Assembly: GCF_023656415.1 (NCBI RefSeq)
Contig: NZ_JAMOIL010000017.1
Span: 1-64,000, forward strand
Direction of reading: 5' to 3'
Origin: Nocardioides bruguierae
Lineage (GTDB): Bacteria > Actinomycetota > Actinomycetes > Propionibacteriales > Nocardioidaceae
DNA length: 64,000 bases
Within the stretch, counting starts at the first letter, position 1. The number at the start of each line of letters is the position of its first letter. Shown here one piece after another: positions 45,242 through 54,445 of this stretch. The notes below the pieces were generated by a model. That model saw only the letters and a program-made list of their open reading frames with translations, had not been told where the DNA came from and made no database searches. The position numbers and the translations under genes are program-made.

Positions 45242-45278
45242 CGCCGGTCCGGCGGCCGCATCGGGCGCCGGACCGGCG
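45242..45278 (+). terminator. strong hairpin between binding-protein and permease genes
   Basis: CGCCGGTCCGGCG (45242-45254) and CGCCGGACCGGCG (45266-45278) form a perfect 13-bp stem with an 11-base loop and no T-run. In binding-protein operons such elements reduce read-through or protect the SBP message, giving excess binding protein over permease. Confidence 0.6.
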
Positions 45279-45342
45279 TGAGACCCCCGAAAGATCGATC
45301 GAGACGGCCGCGAGGTCGAGAACCAGGAGAGGGTGACCAGCC

Positions 45343-46341
45343 ATGGTCCACCAGACCGAGGACGTGCAAGGCCTCGTCCGGCGCCCGCCCGCGCCCGAGG
45401 CCCGCACAGCCGAGGCCGCCGGTAGCGACACGACGAGCCCGAAGCGGCCCCGTCGCCCACGGATCTCCCGTCCCACGCTGGCAGGGCTCGGCTTCATCGC
45501 TCCGCTCGCGGTCTACATGGTCCTCTTCTACCTGTACCCGCTCGTTGAGAACGTCTCGATGAGCCTGCACCGCTTCACCCGTGCCACCTACGTCACCGGT
45601 GAGGCGCCCTTCGTGGGCACTGACATCTACCGCGAGGTGATCGGCTCCGCTACCTTCGCGCCCACCATCGTCCAGACGGGTCTGTTCGTCGTCATCTCTC
45701 TGGTCTTCCAGTACACGATCGGCCTGACCCTGGCCGTGTTCTTCCAGCGCCACTTCCCCCTCTCGGGGGTCCTGCGAGGCCTCTTCCTGGTCCCCTGGCT
45801 GCTACCGATCATCGTCTCCGGCACGACCTGGCAGTGGATGATGGACGCCGACTCGGGAGTCATCAACGGTCTCCTCGGGGTCATCGGCATCGACTCGGTG
45901 TGGTGGCTCAACGCCGACAACGCCCTGTGGGCAGTCATCATCGCCAACATCTGGCTCGGTATCCCGTTCAATCTGGTCATCCTGTACTCCGGCCTGCAGA
46001 ACATCCCGACTGACCTGTACGAGGCGGCGTCCGTGGACGGCGCCAGCCCCTGGCGCCAGTTCTGGTCGATCACTTTCCCGCTCCTGCGGCCCGTCACGGC
46101 CATCACCCTGCTCCTCGGCTTCGTCTACACGCTCAAGGTCGTCGACATCATCTGGATCATGACCACGGGCTCAGGGTCGTCGCAGACCCTCGCCACCTGG
46201 GCGTACTCGATGGCCTTCGGAAAGGGTTCCTCGGCCATCATCCGCTACTCCGAAGCCTCGGTGGTCGGCACCGTCCTGCTCCTCATCGCAGTCGCGATGG
46301 GATTCGTCTACCTCGCTGTCCAGCGCCGTCAGGAGGCCTGA
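45343..46341 (+). CDS. sugar ABC transporter permease, MalF type
   Basis: 332 residues from ATG 45343. A long basic N-terminal tail precedes six hydrophobic helices. The EAA loop EAASVDGASPWRQFWSITFP (about residues 227-246) contacts the ATPase. It is paired with the MalG-type permease three bases downstream. No ATPase gene occurs in the locus, as is usual for CUT1 importers that share an MsmK-type ATPase. Confidence 0.94.
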   Translation: MVHQTEDVQGLVRRPPAPEARTAEAAGSDTTSPKRPRRPRISRPTLAGLGFIAPLAVYMVLFYLYPLVENVSMSLHRFTRATYVTGEAPFVGTDIYREVIGSATFAPTIVQTGLFVVISLVFQYTIGLTLAVFFQRHFPLSGVLRGLFLVPWLLPIIVSGTTWQWMMDADSGVINGLLGVIGIDSVWWLNADNALWAVIIANIWLGIPFNLVILYSGLQNIPTDLYEAASVDGASPWRQFWSITFPLLRPVTAITLLLGFVYTLKVVDIIWIMTTGSGSSQTLATWAYSMAFGKGSSAIIRYSEASVVGTVLLLIAVAMGFVYLAVQRRQEA

Positions 46342-46344
46342 GTC

Positions 46345-47268
46345 ATGGCCATGCAGGCCCTGCCGGAATCGACCGGCACTACGCGAAGCTCGGCTCCCCG
46401 CCGGCTCGGTCGTCCCGGCCGAACCGGTGGTCCGACCAAGGCTGCGGCCGCCCGCCCGCGTGGGCGAGGTTTCTGGAAGACGGTCCTCGGGCTCGTCCTG
46501 ACCGGCCTCATGCTGTTCCCGCTCTACTGGATGGTGAACGTCTCGCTCACTGAACGCAGCGCCATCCGTGAGGCCAGCCTCTACCCCCGCGCCTTCACCC
46601 TCGACAACTACCGAACCGTGCTCGGCGACCAGCTCCCCTACCTGGGGACCAGCGTGATCATCGGCTTGGGAACGGTCGTCCTCACGCTGATCATCTCTGC
46701 CCCCGCCGGATACGCACTGGGGAAACTGCTGACCCGTGGCAAGCGTGCGCTGAGCTTCCTGTTGATCGTTGCCCAGATGATCCCGGCTGTCGTCATGGCG
46801 CTGGGTTTCTACGCCGTCTACACCGACCTCGGCGTCCTGGACACGTTGCCGGGGCTGATACTGGCCGACTCGACCATCGCTGTCCCGTTCGCCGTGATGC
46901 TCTTCTCGGCCTTCATGAGCGGCATCCCCAAGGAGCTTCTCGAGGCAGCCCAGATCGACGGTGCGTCCCATACCAGGACGTTCTTCACCGTCGTCCTGCC
47001 CCTGTCCCGCAACGCTGCGGTCACGGTCGGCCTCTTCGCATTCCTGTGGGCTTGGTCGGACTTCCTGTTCACCTCGACCCTGAACAGGGGGGGAGGGGAT
47101 CTCCGGCCGATCACCATGGGTCTCTACGACTACATCGGGTCGCAGAACCAGGAGTGGGGCCAGCTCATGGCGACCGCTGTGCTGGCGTCCATCCCGACCG
47201 CCGTCCTCCTCGTCGTGGCCCAACGTTTCGTCGCCGCGGGCCTCACCGCCGGCGCGGTCAAGGACTGA
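46345..47268 (+). CDS. sugar ABC transporter permease, MalG type
   Basis: 307 residues from ATG 46345, with a basic N-terminal tail, then FPLYWMVNVSL, six helices and the EAA loop EAAQIDGASHTRTFFTVVLP. TMGLYDYIGSQNQEWGQLMA before the last helix is typical of CUT1 MalG-like subunits. Ends six bases before the GH63-like gene, indicating one operon. Confidence 0.94.
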   Translation: MAMQALPESTGTTRSSAPRRLGRPGRTGGPTKAAAARPRGRGFWKTVLGLVLTGLMLFPLYWMVNVSLTERSAIREASLYPRAFTLDNYRTVLGDQLPYLGTSVIIGLGTVVLTLIISAPAGYALGKLLTRGKRALSFLLIVAQMIPAVVMALGFYAVYTDLGVLDTLPGLILADSTIAVPFAVMLFSAFMSGIPKELLEAAQIDGASHTRTFFTVVLPLSRNAAVTVGLFAFLWAWSDFLFTSTLNRGGGDLRPITMGLYDYIGSQNQEWGQLMATAVLASIPTAVLLVVAQRFVAAGLTAGAVKD

Positions 47269-47274
47269 CGCGTC

Positions 47275-49134
47275 GTGATCCCCACCAGCTGGGCAGCACG
47301 TACCCCTCAGCCCATGGATGCTTCGTGCATACGCTCCTCTCAGAAGCGGATCACGACGCGACCGGAAGCGAGCACGCTGCCGCCGTTGAATGTTCGACAG
47401 GTGCCCTTCTCTCATCGTGGATCGTGGACCAGCCTCTCCCCGGTCACCGGGACTTGCTCGATCTCCGACACCATCCACCTGGTGTCGCACGTGAACGGCA
47501 TGCACGCCGTGCTCGCTCTCCGGCCGGAGGTCGCGGGTCGGTCCGTCGACCTGCGATGGGACGCCGACCCGGCCGAGTTCAGGTGGGTCTACCGCGATGA
47601 AGGTGGGCCTACGATCCGCGCCGCGTTCGACGGCGCCGAGACGATCCGACTGCGCGGCGACGGTAAGACGGTGCTGCGGATCAGCGACGCCGCCGGCACC
47701 CTCACCCCGTTCACCGGTACCTATTTGTTCGACGACCCCGTCGACGACGCACCGGTGTTCACGTCCTACGAGACCGGACGCCGGTACCGGGTCACGCTCC
47801 TGGAGGGTTCCTGCGAGGTGACTGGTTCAGGTGTGCTCGGTGAGACGCCCCGGTCGGTCCTCCTGGGCGGGTGCGGCGGACCCTGGGAGGCATCCATCGA
47901 GGAACTCACGTCCCACCGTGCCCCGTACCGGGCGGAACGACCCTTCGACGATGTTGTGTCCGCCAGCGCCGCCGCGTTCGGGACCTACCTCGACACGATC
48001 GCCCCGTGGCGGGACGAAGGCACACCCGCTGTCGACCTGGCCGCCTACGTCCTCTGGTCGGCAACCGTGGCCCCCAGCGGCTACCTCACCCGCGAATCGG
48101 TCCTGATGTCGAAGCACTGGATGGACAAGGTGTGGAGCTGGGACCACTGCTTCAACGCGCTGGCGCTCGCACCCGGGCTGCCCGACGAAGCACTCGACCA
48201 GTTCCTGGTGCCGTTCGACCACCAGGACGGGAGCGGCGCCCTACCGGACTCCGTGACCCAGTCCGAAGTGCTCTACAACTACGTCAAACCACCGATCCAC
48301 GGCTGGGCCCTAGCCAGACTGCGGGCCACGGCCGCCCGCACCCTGACCCACGAAGAGCTCAGCTCCCTGCACGACCGGCTCGCAGCGTGGACCAACTTCT
48401 GGCTGGAGCACCGCCGCGTCCCCGGGTGGCGGATACCCCACTACCAGCACGGCAACGACAGCGGTTGGGACAACTCCACGACGTTCGATCGCGAACGGGT
48501 AGTCGAGTCCCCGGACCTCGCGGCGTTCCTCGTCGTCCAGCTCGACGTCCTCGCCGGGCTCGCCGACGAACTCGGACGCCCGAGCGGCCAGTGGGCGCGG
48601 GAACGCGACGACATGCTCCGCGCCCTCACAGATAAGCTCTGGACAGGGGACGGGTTCGTCGCGCGTGGTGTGCGCGACGGTCGCGCCAGCAGCGGTTCGA
48701 GCCTGCTCAACACCCTGCCCCTGGTCCTGGGCGACCGGCTCCCCGTGGCCTCTCGGGACGTGCTCGTCACGGACGTGACCGAGCACCTCACACCGTGGGG
48801 GCTGGCCACGGAGCCCGTCGGGTCGCCGCTCTACGAGGACGACGGATACTGGCGCGGCCCCATCTGGGCGCCATCGACGGCGCTGGTCGAGGACGGACTC
48901 CGGCGTTGCGGGGAGAGCGATCTTGCCGACCAGGTGAGCGCACGCTTCCGACACCTCTGCGAGGCGTCCGGTTTCGCGGAGAACTTCAATGCGCGCACCG
49001 GAGAGGGACAGCGTGACCGCGCCTACACCTGGACAGCCGCGGTCTACCTGATGCTCGCAGCCGACCACCAGCGGCGAGAAGGCTCCGAGGTCCATCAACA
49101 CCGGACGCGCGCTGCCACCCGGGACCGGGTGTAG
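47275..49134 (+). CDS. GH63/trehalase-like (alpha/alpha)6 glycoside hydrolase
   Basis: 619 residues if GTG 47275 is used (AAGGA ten bases upstream); ATG 47314 is possible, since the first residues look unstructured. An N-terminal beta-sandwich (to ~210) is followed by an (alpha/alpha)6 barrel with ESVLMSKHWMDKVWSWDHCF (about 275-294), YQHGNDSGWDNSTTFD (about 389) and DDGYWRGPIWAPST (about 521). These are hallmarks of the GH63/mannosylglycerate-hydrolase-like group that cuts alpha-glucosides or alpha-mannosides. No signal peptide, so cytoplasmic processing of imported sugar. Substrate not determinable. Confidence 0.82.
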   Translation: MIPTSWAARTPQPMDASCIRSSQKRITTRPEASTLPPLNVRQVPFSHRGSWTSLSPVTGTCSISDTIHLVSHVNGMHAVLALRPEVAGRSVDLRWDADPAEFRWVYRDEGGPTIRAAFDGAETIRLRGDGKTVLRISDAAGTLTPFTGTYLFDDPVDDAPVFTSYETGRRYRVTLLEGSCEVTGSGVLGETPRSVLLGGCGGPWEASIEELTSHRAPYRAERPFDDVVSASAAAFGTYLDTIAPWRDEGTPAVDLAAYVLWSATVAPSGYLTRESVLMSKHWMDKVWSWDHCFNALALAPGLPDEALDQFLVPFDHQDGSGALPDSVTQSEVLYNYVKPPIHGWALARLRATAARTLTHEELSSLHDRLAAWTNFWLEHRRVPGWRIPHYQHGNDSGWDNSTTFDRERVVESPDLAAFLVVQLDVLAGLADELGRPSGQWARERDDMLRALTDKLWTGDGFVARGVRDGRASSGSSLLNTLPLVLGDRLPVASRDVLVTDVTEHLTPWGLATEPVGSPLYEDDGYWRGPIWAPSTALVEDGLRRCGESDLADQVSARFRHLCEASGFAENFNARTGEGQRDRAYTWTAAVYLMLAADHQRREGSEVHQHRTRAATRDRV

Positions 49135-49224
49135 GTCACCTCCGTCGGTCCGCAGCTGGCGCCGGGACGGGATGCTCGTTGACCAGGTGGCACGCGTTCG
49201 TAGCCGGCTGTCTATGACCTTCGA

Positions 49225-49238
49225 TGTGAACGCTCACA
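49225..49238. promoter_or_regulatory. LacI-type operator upstream of the secreted glycosidase
   Basis: TGTGAACGCTCACA is an almost perfect 14-bp palindrome in the 226-base gap before the 1307-residue protein. Its sequence differs from the TCGAA-TTCGA element, so another LacI-type regulator outside the window probably controls this gene. Confidence 0.55.
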
Positions 49239-49360
49239 TAACGATCCCTGCCTCACCCGGGCAGTGCTCGAGCCACACCCGGACGGGACCCGATCGAAGC
49301 CCGAGCAAGCCCCCCAGAAGTACCCGAAGAGAAGTACCCACAGAAGAGAGAGCACCTGCA

Positions 49361-52300
49361 ATGAGGAACCCTCCGATGTCCAACCGGCTGCCACGCCTGG
49401 CAGTAGTGGCCACGGTCGCAGCCGCCTCGATGGCACTGCCCACCGCGGCTCCCACTCAGGCCGCCGAGGCCACAGCCGCAGCCGCCTCCGTCCCCGACCC
49501 CGTCGTCCACTACGAGTTCAGCGACGACCCATCCACCGGAGTCATCGCCGACTCGAGCGGCAACGGCCTCAACGCGACCCTCCTCAACCCCGGCACCGCC
49601 ACCTCGACTGGCGACGCCCTACGGTTCTCCGGCGGAGCACCTGCCTCGGGCACCTCCGTACGTCTTCCGGCCGGCGCGCTCGGCGGCGCCGCTGACATGA
49701 CAGTGTCCATGCGCCTGACCTGGAACGACGACGAGCGCTCCTGGGAACGGCTCTTCGATCTGGGCAGCGGGACCAGCAGATCCTTGTTCGTCACCCCCCG
49801 CTCCGGCGACGGGAGCATGCGCAACGTCATCACGGTCAATGGGGCTGGCGGCGAGAGACGCGTGAACGCCTACGACTCACTTCCCGCGTCTCAGGAACAC
49901 ACCGTCACCGTCGTCCTCGACGCGACCGACGACACCATGACCCTGTACCTCGACGGTGCGCGCGTCGGCACGACCGCCACGACCATCACCGCACAGGAGC
50001 TTGCCGGAGGCAGCACCGCGGGCTGGATCGGGCGCTCCTTCTACCCGGACTCCCTCCTGCCCGCCACGGTCGACGACTTCGTCATCTACGACGCAGCACT
50101 CGACGCCGACCAGGTCGCTGCGCTGATCCCCGGTACCGTCCCGACTGCCACCACCCTGGTCGAGACCGAGTTCGAGCGCCGCACCACCATCGGCGTGGCT
50201 CCCCAGCTCCCCACCAGCGTCCGATCGGAGTTCACCGACTCCTTCGACCGTGACGTCCCCGTCGAGTGGGACGAGGTCACCCCTGACCAGTACGACCACC
50301 GGGGCGACTTCGTCGTCGACGGTACGGCCGGCGGCCAGCCCGTCACGACCACGGTCATCGTGACCCGCGAGGGCGAGATGACCATCGACCTCGGCTCCGA
50401 CACCGGCGACTTCACCGGCGGAGCCGCCGGTAGCCTCTACGGCCTCTACGACGACGGCCTGCCCACCGACAACCTCGTCGAGGGATTCGGTCTCCAAACC
50501 ACCGCCACGAAGGCCCAGGACGGCGGTCAGCACCCCGGGTCGGACGCCCTGGAGATCCTCGAGCCACTGGCCCGCACCACCGGCGGCAAGGTCTACATCC
50601 GACCCACTGACTACTACCGAGGCTTCCCCTACCAGTGGCCAGGCAACACTCCGCAGGAGAAGCTCGACGACTACTTCTCCAAGCTGCAGATACAGCTGGA
50701 CCAGATCGACGCATTGCTCGCCACCAAGCCCGACCTCGTCGACAGCATCGTCATCGAGCCGTTCAACGAGCCCGAGGGCAACATGTTCGGCACCGGCCAG
50801 TGGAGCCTGAACGGCGTCAGCTGGCTCAATGACCCGACTGACTACTTCGCTGCGTGGGACAAGGCCTACCGGATGATCCGGGAGCACAACCCCGACATCC
50901 CGATCGCGGGCCCCAACACCAGCGTCCTGTTCAACCAGGTGCGCGGCTTCCTGGTCCACACCAAGGAGCAGGGCACGGTCCCCGACATCGTCACGTGGCA
51001 CGAACTGAGCGACCCCGCGTCCGTCCGACGCAACATCGACCGGTTCCGTGGCTGGGAGGACGACGTCCTCGGCACCGAATCCGACCTGCCCATCAACATC
51101 GACGAGTACGCGTTCAACTACCACACGTCGGTCCCCGGCCAGATGATCCAATGGATCTCCGCGCTGGAGGAGAAGAAGGCCGACGGCATGATCGCCTTCT
51201 GGAACTTGAACGGCAACCTCACCGACTCGGCCGTGAAGACCAATCGCGGCAACGGCCAGTGGTGGCTCTACAACGCCTACACCCGCATGACCGGGCACAC
51301 CGTTTCGGTCTCACCGCCGCAGCCGGACGTCAGCTACACGCTGCAGGGCACCGCGACGTACGACTCGGACCGCACCATGGCCAAGGCCATCATCGGCGGC
51401 AAGTCCGGCGACGCTTTCGTCGCCTTCGACAACGTCCCCGACGCCCTGGGCGGACAGGTCCGCGCCAACATCGAGGAGATCCCGTGGACCGGGCAGCTCG
51501 GTGACTCCACGCAGCCCCGTCACGTGGCCGACATCGTCCTCCCGGTCCAGGGCGGCTCCGTGTCCCTCGACTTCGGCGGCGACCTGCCCGACCTCGTGGA
51601 GTCCTCCGCCTACCAGATCACGCTGACCCCCGTGGGAGCGTCGCCCACCACGGAGGTCGCCCCGACCACCTGGCAGCAGACCTACGAGGCAGAGGACGCC
51701 GGGCACACCGGGAGCGGATGGTCCAACAACGGCCCCGAGGGCAATCCGAACAACGTCGGCGGGTTCTACACCTCCAATTTCCGCAACGTCGGCGGTCTGC
51801 GCACCGACTCGGACGTCAAGCTCAACTTCAGCGTCGACGTGCCCGAGGATGGCACCTACGACCTGCAGCTGTTCACGAGCACCCTGAACACGTTCTTCCG
51901 CGTCGCCGACAGCGGTCCGACCAACGTGTTCCTGTCCGTGGACGGTGACCAGGAGCAGGAGCTGTTCCTCCCCCTGGGCTACAAGTGGGTCGTGTGGGAC
52001 CACACGGACACCACCGTCGACCTGACGGCCGGCGACCACACCATCACCGTCGCCGCTCAGAGCCTGGACGGAACGAAGAGCACCGTGGGCGACGCCATCG
52101 TCGACCGGATGGTCCTGTCCAAGGCGGACCCCTCCGCGACGAGCTCGGTCTACGAGGCTGAGTATGCCCAGCTCGACGGCGCCACAGCCTTCTACGGCGG
52201 CGACGGCTCGGTCTCCGGACCCGGTGGCGCCACCCTGGACGAGGGCAAGGACGTCACGTTCTGGGTCTACTCCAAGGACGACGCGCCGGCGAAGGTCCTG

Positions 52301-53284
52301 GTCGACAGCGCCAGCGGCACGCCGACGCTGCAGGTCAACGGCCGCCCTGTCCTGCTCAACAAGCGCACCGGCACGGTCACCTTGTCCGGTGGCGTGAACA
52401 AGGTCGTCGTCTCCGGTACCGCAGTGGCACTGGACCGGATCGTCGTCACCCCTGACTCCACCGTCCTCCCCGGGACGACGTACCAGGCGGAGAGCGCCAC
52501 CCTGGCCGGCGACACGGAGGTCGTCGACCTCTCGCTCGCCGCGGGGGGCAAGGCCGTGGACCAGATCGGCGGAGCGCCGGGCAACGGAAACACGGTCACC
52601 TTCGACGTGCGCGCGGCCAAGGCAGGCCCTCACGCGGTGACCATTCGATTCTCCAACCCGGAGCAGGTGCCGGCGACTCACTACAACCCGAACCCGGTCG
52701 CGCGTCACGCCGACATCTCGGTCAACGGGGAGCTGGTGGCTCCGGGCACCATGTTCGTGCCGACGTTCCACGAGAACCAGTTCTGGGAGCGGACCGTGGT
52801 CCTCGACCTCGCGAAGGGCGCAAACGCCATCGAGTTCCGTTCCGAGGAGGAGCCCAACTGGGACCAGGAGACCTACGCCTCGAACGTGTGGGGCCCGGGC
52901 TGGCCCGGTCTGGTGCTCCGTGACGACATGGCACCAGTCCTGGACCAGATCGTGGTGCGACCGTTCGCGGCCCAGGTGAAGGCACTCGCCCCGACCCTGA
53001 CCGCTCGGGAACGGCCCTCCATCTCCGGGGTCGCCCGGGTCGGCGGTCGGCTCCGTGCGAACCCGGGTACGTGGGGCCGTGGAGTCGAGTTCACCTACCG
53101 TTGGTTGCGTAACGGCGACCCGATCCGCAAGGCCGTGGGACGTGTCTACCGCCCCACGGTCCGCGACAAGGGCGACCGTATCCGCGTGCGGGTGACCGGC
53201 CTGCGGACGCGGGACGGCGCCAAGGGCACGGCGACCTCCAAGCCGGTCCGCATCAAGTCCGCTCGGTCGCGTCACAGCCGCTGA
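49361..53284 (+). CDS. secreted multidomain glycoside hydrolase (LamG, Ig-like, clan-A GH, CBM domains)
   Basis: 1307 residues from ATG 49361; earlier in-frame starts lack a signal peptide. Order: Sec signal (hydrophobic VVATVAAASMALPTAAP to about residue 38); LamG/concanavalin-like domain (~50-255); Ig-like bacterial domain (~262-335); TIM-barrel catalytic domain (~345-665) with acid/base E470 in IEPFNEPEG and probable nucleophile E582 in INIDEYAF, as in clan GH-A (GH39-like). A beta domain (~665-755), CBM6/35-like modules (starting TYEAEDAGHTG ~773, VYEAEYAQL ~930 and TYQAESATL ~1044) and a C-terminal Ig-like module (RVGGRLRANPGTW...YRW) follow. No sortase motif. It probably attacks a polymer outside the cell and feeds the importer upstream. 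Confidence 0.85.
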   Translation: MRNPPMSNRLPRLAVVATVAAASMALPTAAPTQAAEATAAAASVPDPVVHYEFSDDPSTGVIADSSGNGLNATLLNPGTATSTGDALRFSGGAPASGTSVRLPAGALGGAADMTVSMRLTWNDDERSWERLFDLGSGTSRSLFVTPRSGDGSMRNVITVNGAGGERRVNAYDSLPASQEHTVTVVLDATDDTMTLYLDGARVGTTATTITAQELAGGSTAGWIGRSFYPDSLLPATVDDFVIYDAALDADQVAALIPGTVPTATTLVETEFERRTTIGVAPQLPTSVRSEFTDSFDRDVPVEWDEVTPDQYDHRGDFVVDGTAGGQPVTTTVIVTREGEMTIDLGSDTGDFTGGAAGSLYGLYDDGLPTDNLVEGFGLQTTATKAQDGGQHPGSDALEILEPLARTTGGKVYIRPTDYYRGFPYQWPGNTPQEKLDDYFSKLQIQLDQIDALLATKPDLVDSIVIEPFNEPEGNMFGTGQWSLNGVSWLNDPTDYFAAWDKAYRMIREHNPDIPIAGPNTSVLFNQVRGFLVHTKEQGTVPDIVTWHELSDPASVRRNIDRFRGWEDDVLGTESDLPINIDEYAFNYHTSVPGQMIQWISALEEKKADGMIAFWNLNGNLTDSAVKTNRGNGQWWLYNAYTRMTGHTVSVSPPQPDVSYTLQGTATYDSDRTMAKAIIGGKSGDAFVAFDNVPDALGGQVRANIEEIPWTGQLGDSTQPRHVADIVLPVQGGSVSLDFGGDLPDLVESSAYQITLTPVGASPTTEVAPTTWQQTYEAEDAGHTGSGWSNNGPEGNPNNVGGFYTSNFRNVGGLRTDSDVKLNFSVDVPEDGTYDLQLFTSTLNTFFRVADSGPTNVFLSVDGDQEQELFLPLGYKWVVWDHTDTTVDLTAGDHTITVAAQSLDGTKSTVGDAIVDRMVLSKADPSATSSVYEAEYAQLDGATAFYGGDGSVSGPGGATLDEGKDVTFWVYSKDDAPAKVLVDSASGTPTLQVNGRPVLLNKRTGTVTLSGGVNKVVVSGTAVALDRIVVTPDSTVLPGTTYQAESATLAGDTEVVDLSLAAGGKAVDQIGGAPGNGNTVTFDVRAAKAGPHAVTIRFSNPEQVPATHYNPNPVARHADISVNGELVAPGTMFVPTFHENQFWERTVVLDLAKGANAIEFRSEEEPNWDQETYASNVWGPGWPGLVLRDDMAPVLDQIVVRPFAAQVKALAPTLTARERPSISGVARVGGRLRANPGTWGRGVEFTYRWLRNGDPIRKAVGRVYRPTVRDKGDRIRVRVTGLRTRDGAKGTATSKPVRIKSARSRHSR

Positions 53285-53290
53285 ATCGCA

Positions 53291-53326
53291 CGGTCCCGGG
53301 GCCCGGCTGGTCGGGCCCCGGGACCG
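53291..53326 (+). terminator. hairpin terminator after the secreted glycosidase
   Basis: CGGTCCCGGGGCCCG and CGGGCCCCGGGACCG form a perfect 15-bp stem with a 6-base loop, seven bases after the stop codon at 53282-53284. There is no T-run, as is common in high-GC actinobacteria. Confidence 0.8.
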
Positions 53327-53608
53327 CTGGGGCAGCGAAGGTGGCCGCCGCGAGGCCCACGGCGAGCCAAGGCAAGGATGGGAGCCTTCCGCGGTGTTCG
53401 TGACCAGATCGCCAGCGCACGGTTGATGCCGGCGACGACTTCGGACGCGCTGCTCGTGAGCGTCTCATCGCCGCTTCATCCCTGCCCCGCCAAGCTGTTG
53501 CCGGCTGGGCGTGCACGCACGCACCACACGCGGAGCGGGGGCGAGCTACTTCATCGGGCTCGAACGCCCTGGCTGATGTGCCCGTGGCGAGGAAGGCTCG
53601 CGCGGCCG
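53327..53608. other. intergenic, no gene seen
   Basis: 282 bases between the terminator and the convergent TetR gene. Open frames on both strands are short, Arg/Ala-rich and without recognisable domains. No repeats or RNA motif were seen. Confidence 0.5.
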
Positions 53609-54304
53609 TCACAGAGCCTGATCATCATGGTTGGATCGCGGTGACTCGTGTCTGTTGCTCAGGCCCTCGATCATCAGCGTGAGCCCGTAGCGGAATTCCT
53701 CCACCAGGTCGATCGAGCCCGGGGGTCGGGCCGTGCTCCCTCGCGCGGTAGTGGGGTCCACGCTGCTCGCGGCGCCGCCTGGACCGGCGAGAGACGCCTG
53801 TCGCGGAACCTGCATGCCGAACCCGAGGACGTGCCTGGCCAAGGTGGCGTACGTGAGAAGAGCTTCGTCCGGCTCGAAGCCACGCTGCTGGAGGACCTCG
53901 AGCGTGCGCTCACGGAGTCCGACTGCGTGGGGGCCGGACGGGAAGTCTGCCAGGAGCAGTGGGGCGACGTTCCTGTGCGCCTGCAGCGTTGCAAACATGG
54001 CTTCGGCGACGTGTCGCAGACTGACGTCCCACGTGGCCTGCGTCAGGAGGGTCTCGTCGAGCTCCACCTCTCCAAAGACCTGGTCGACCACCGCGCGGAT
54101 GAGCGCTGCGCGATCGGAGAAGTGCCGGTACAAGGTCGCTGTGCTCCCTTTGAGTCGAGCAGCGAGGGACCGCAGGGTCAGGGCCTCTGCGCCCTCTTCA
54201 TCGACGATCCGCAGCGCGGCCGAGACGATCCGCTCCAGGGGTACCGGGGGGCGGCCAGGCCCTCTGTCAGAGGTCGAGCGCGCATCAGGAGAGGCAGTCG
54301 GCAT
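53609..54304 (-). CDS. TetR-family regulator divergent from the FAD monooxygenase
   Basis: 231 residues from ATG 54304 (GACGAG upstream); ATG 54346 is in frame but has no ribosome-binding site, and longer versions run into the opposite gene. After an Arg/Pro stretch (GPGRPPVPLERIVSAALRIV) comes the HTH (TLRSLAARLKGSTATLYRHF). The C-terminal domain resembles the TetR_C_1 drug-sensing type. It is paired with the monooxygenase across a 141-base region containing an inverted repeat at 54347-54379. A decayed copy of its C-terminal part lies at 39914-40114. Confidence 0.88.
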   Translation of the reverse strand: MPTASPDARSTSDRGPGRPPVPLERIVSAALRIVDEEGAEALTLRSLAARLKGSTATLYRHFSDRAALIRAVVDQVFGEVELDETLLTQATWDVSLRHVAEAMFATLQAHRNVAPLLLADFPSGPHAVGLRERTLEVLQQRGFEPDEALLTYATLARHVLGFGMQVPRQASLAGPGGAASSVDPTTARGSTARPPGSIDLVEEFRYGLTLMIEGLSNRHESPRSNHDDQAL

Positions 54305-54346
54305 CTCGTCAGTATGCCGCCCGGGCTTGGCCGGCTGGCCAGCCAT

Positions 54347-54379
54347 GCCAATAAGGGATACAGTGTGGTCATTATTGGC
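54347..54379. promoter_or_regulatory. inverted repeat in the tetR-monooxygenase divergent promoter
   Basis: GCCAATAA (54347-54354) and TTATTGGC (54372-54379) are perfect 8-bp arms with a 17-base spacer. Position between the two divergent genes marks it as the likely binding site of the adjacent TetR protein, controlling both directions. Confidence 0.6.
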
Positions 54380-54445
54380 GCCGGTGGTGAGCGGGCCTCG
54401 CCGGCATGCCCACTCGTCGGCCCGCACGTGTCGGAGGTGTGACCC

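Noticed and set aside
49212..49510. short minus-strand frames before and at the start of the secreted glycosidase
   Set aside because: No ribosome-binding sites or domains, overlapping the promoter and signal peptide region of the real gene.
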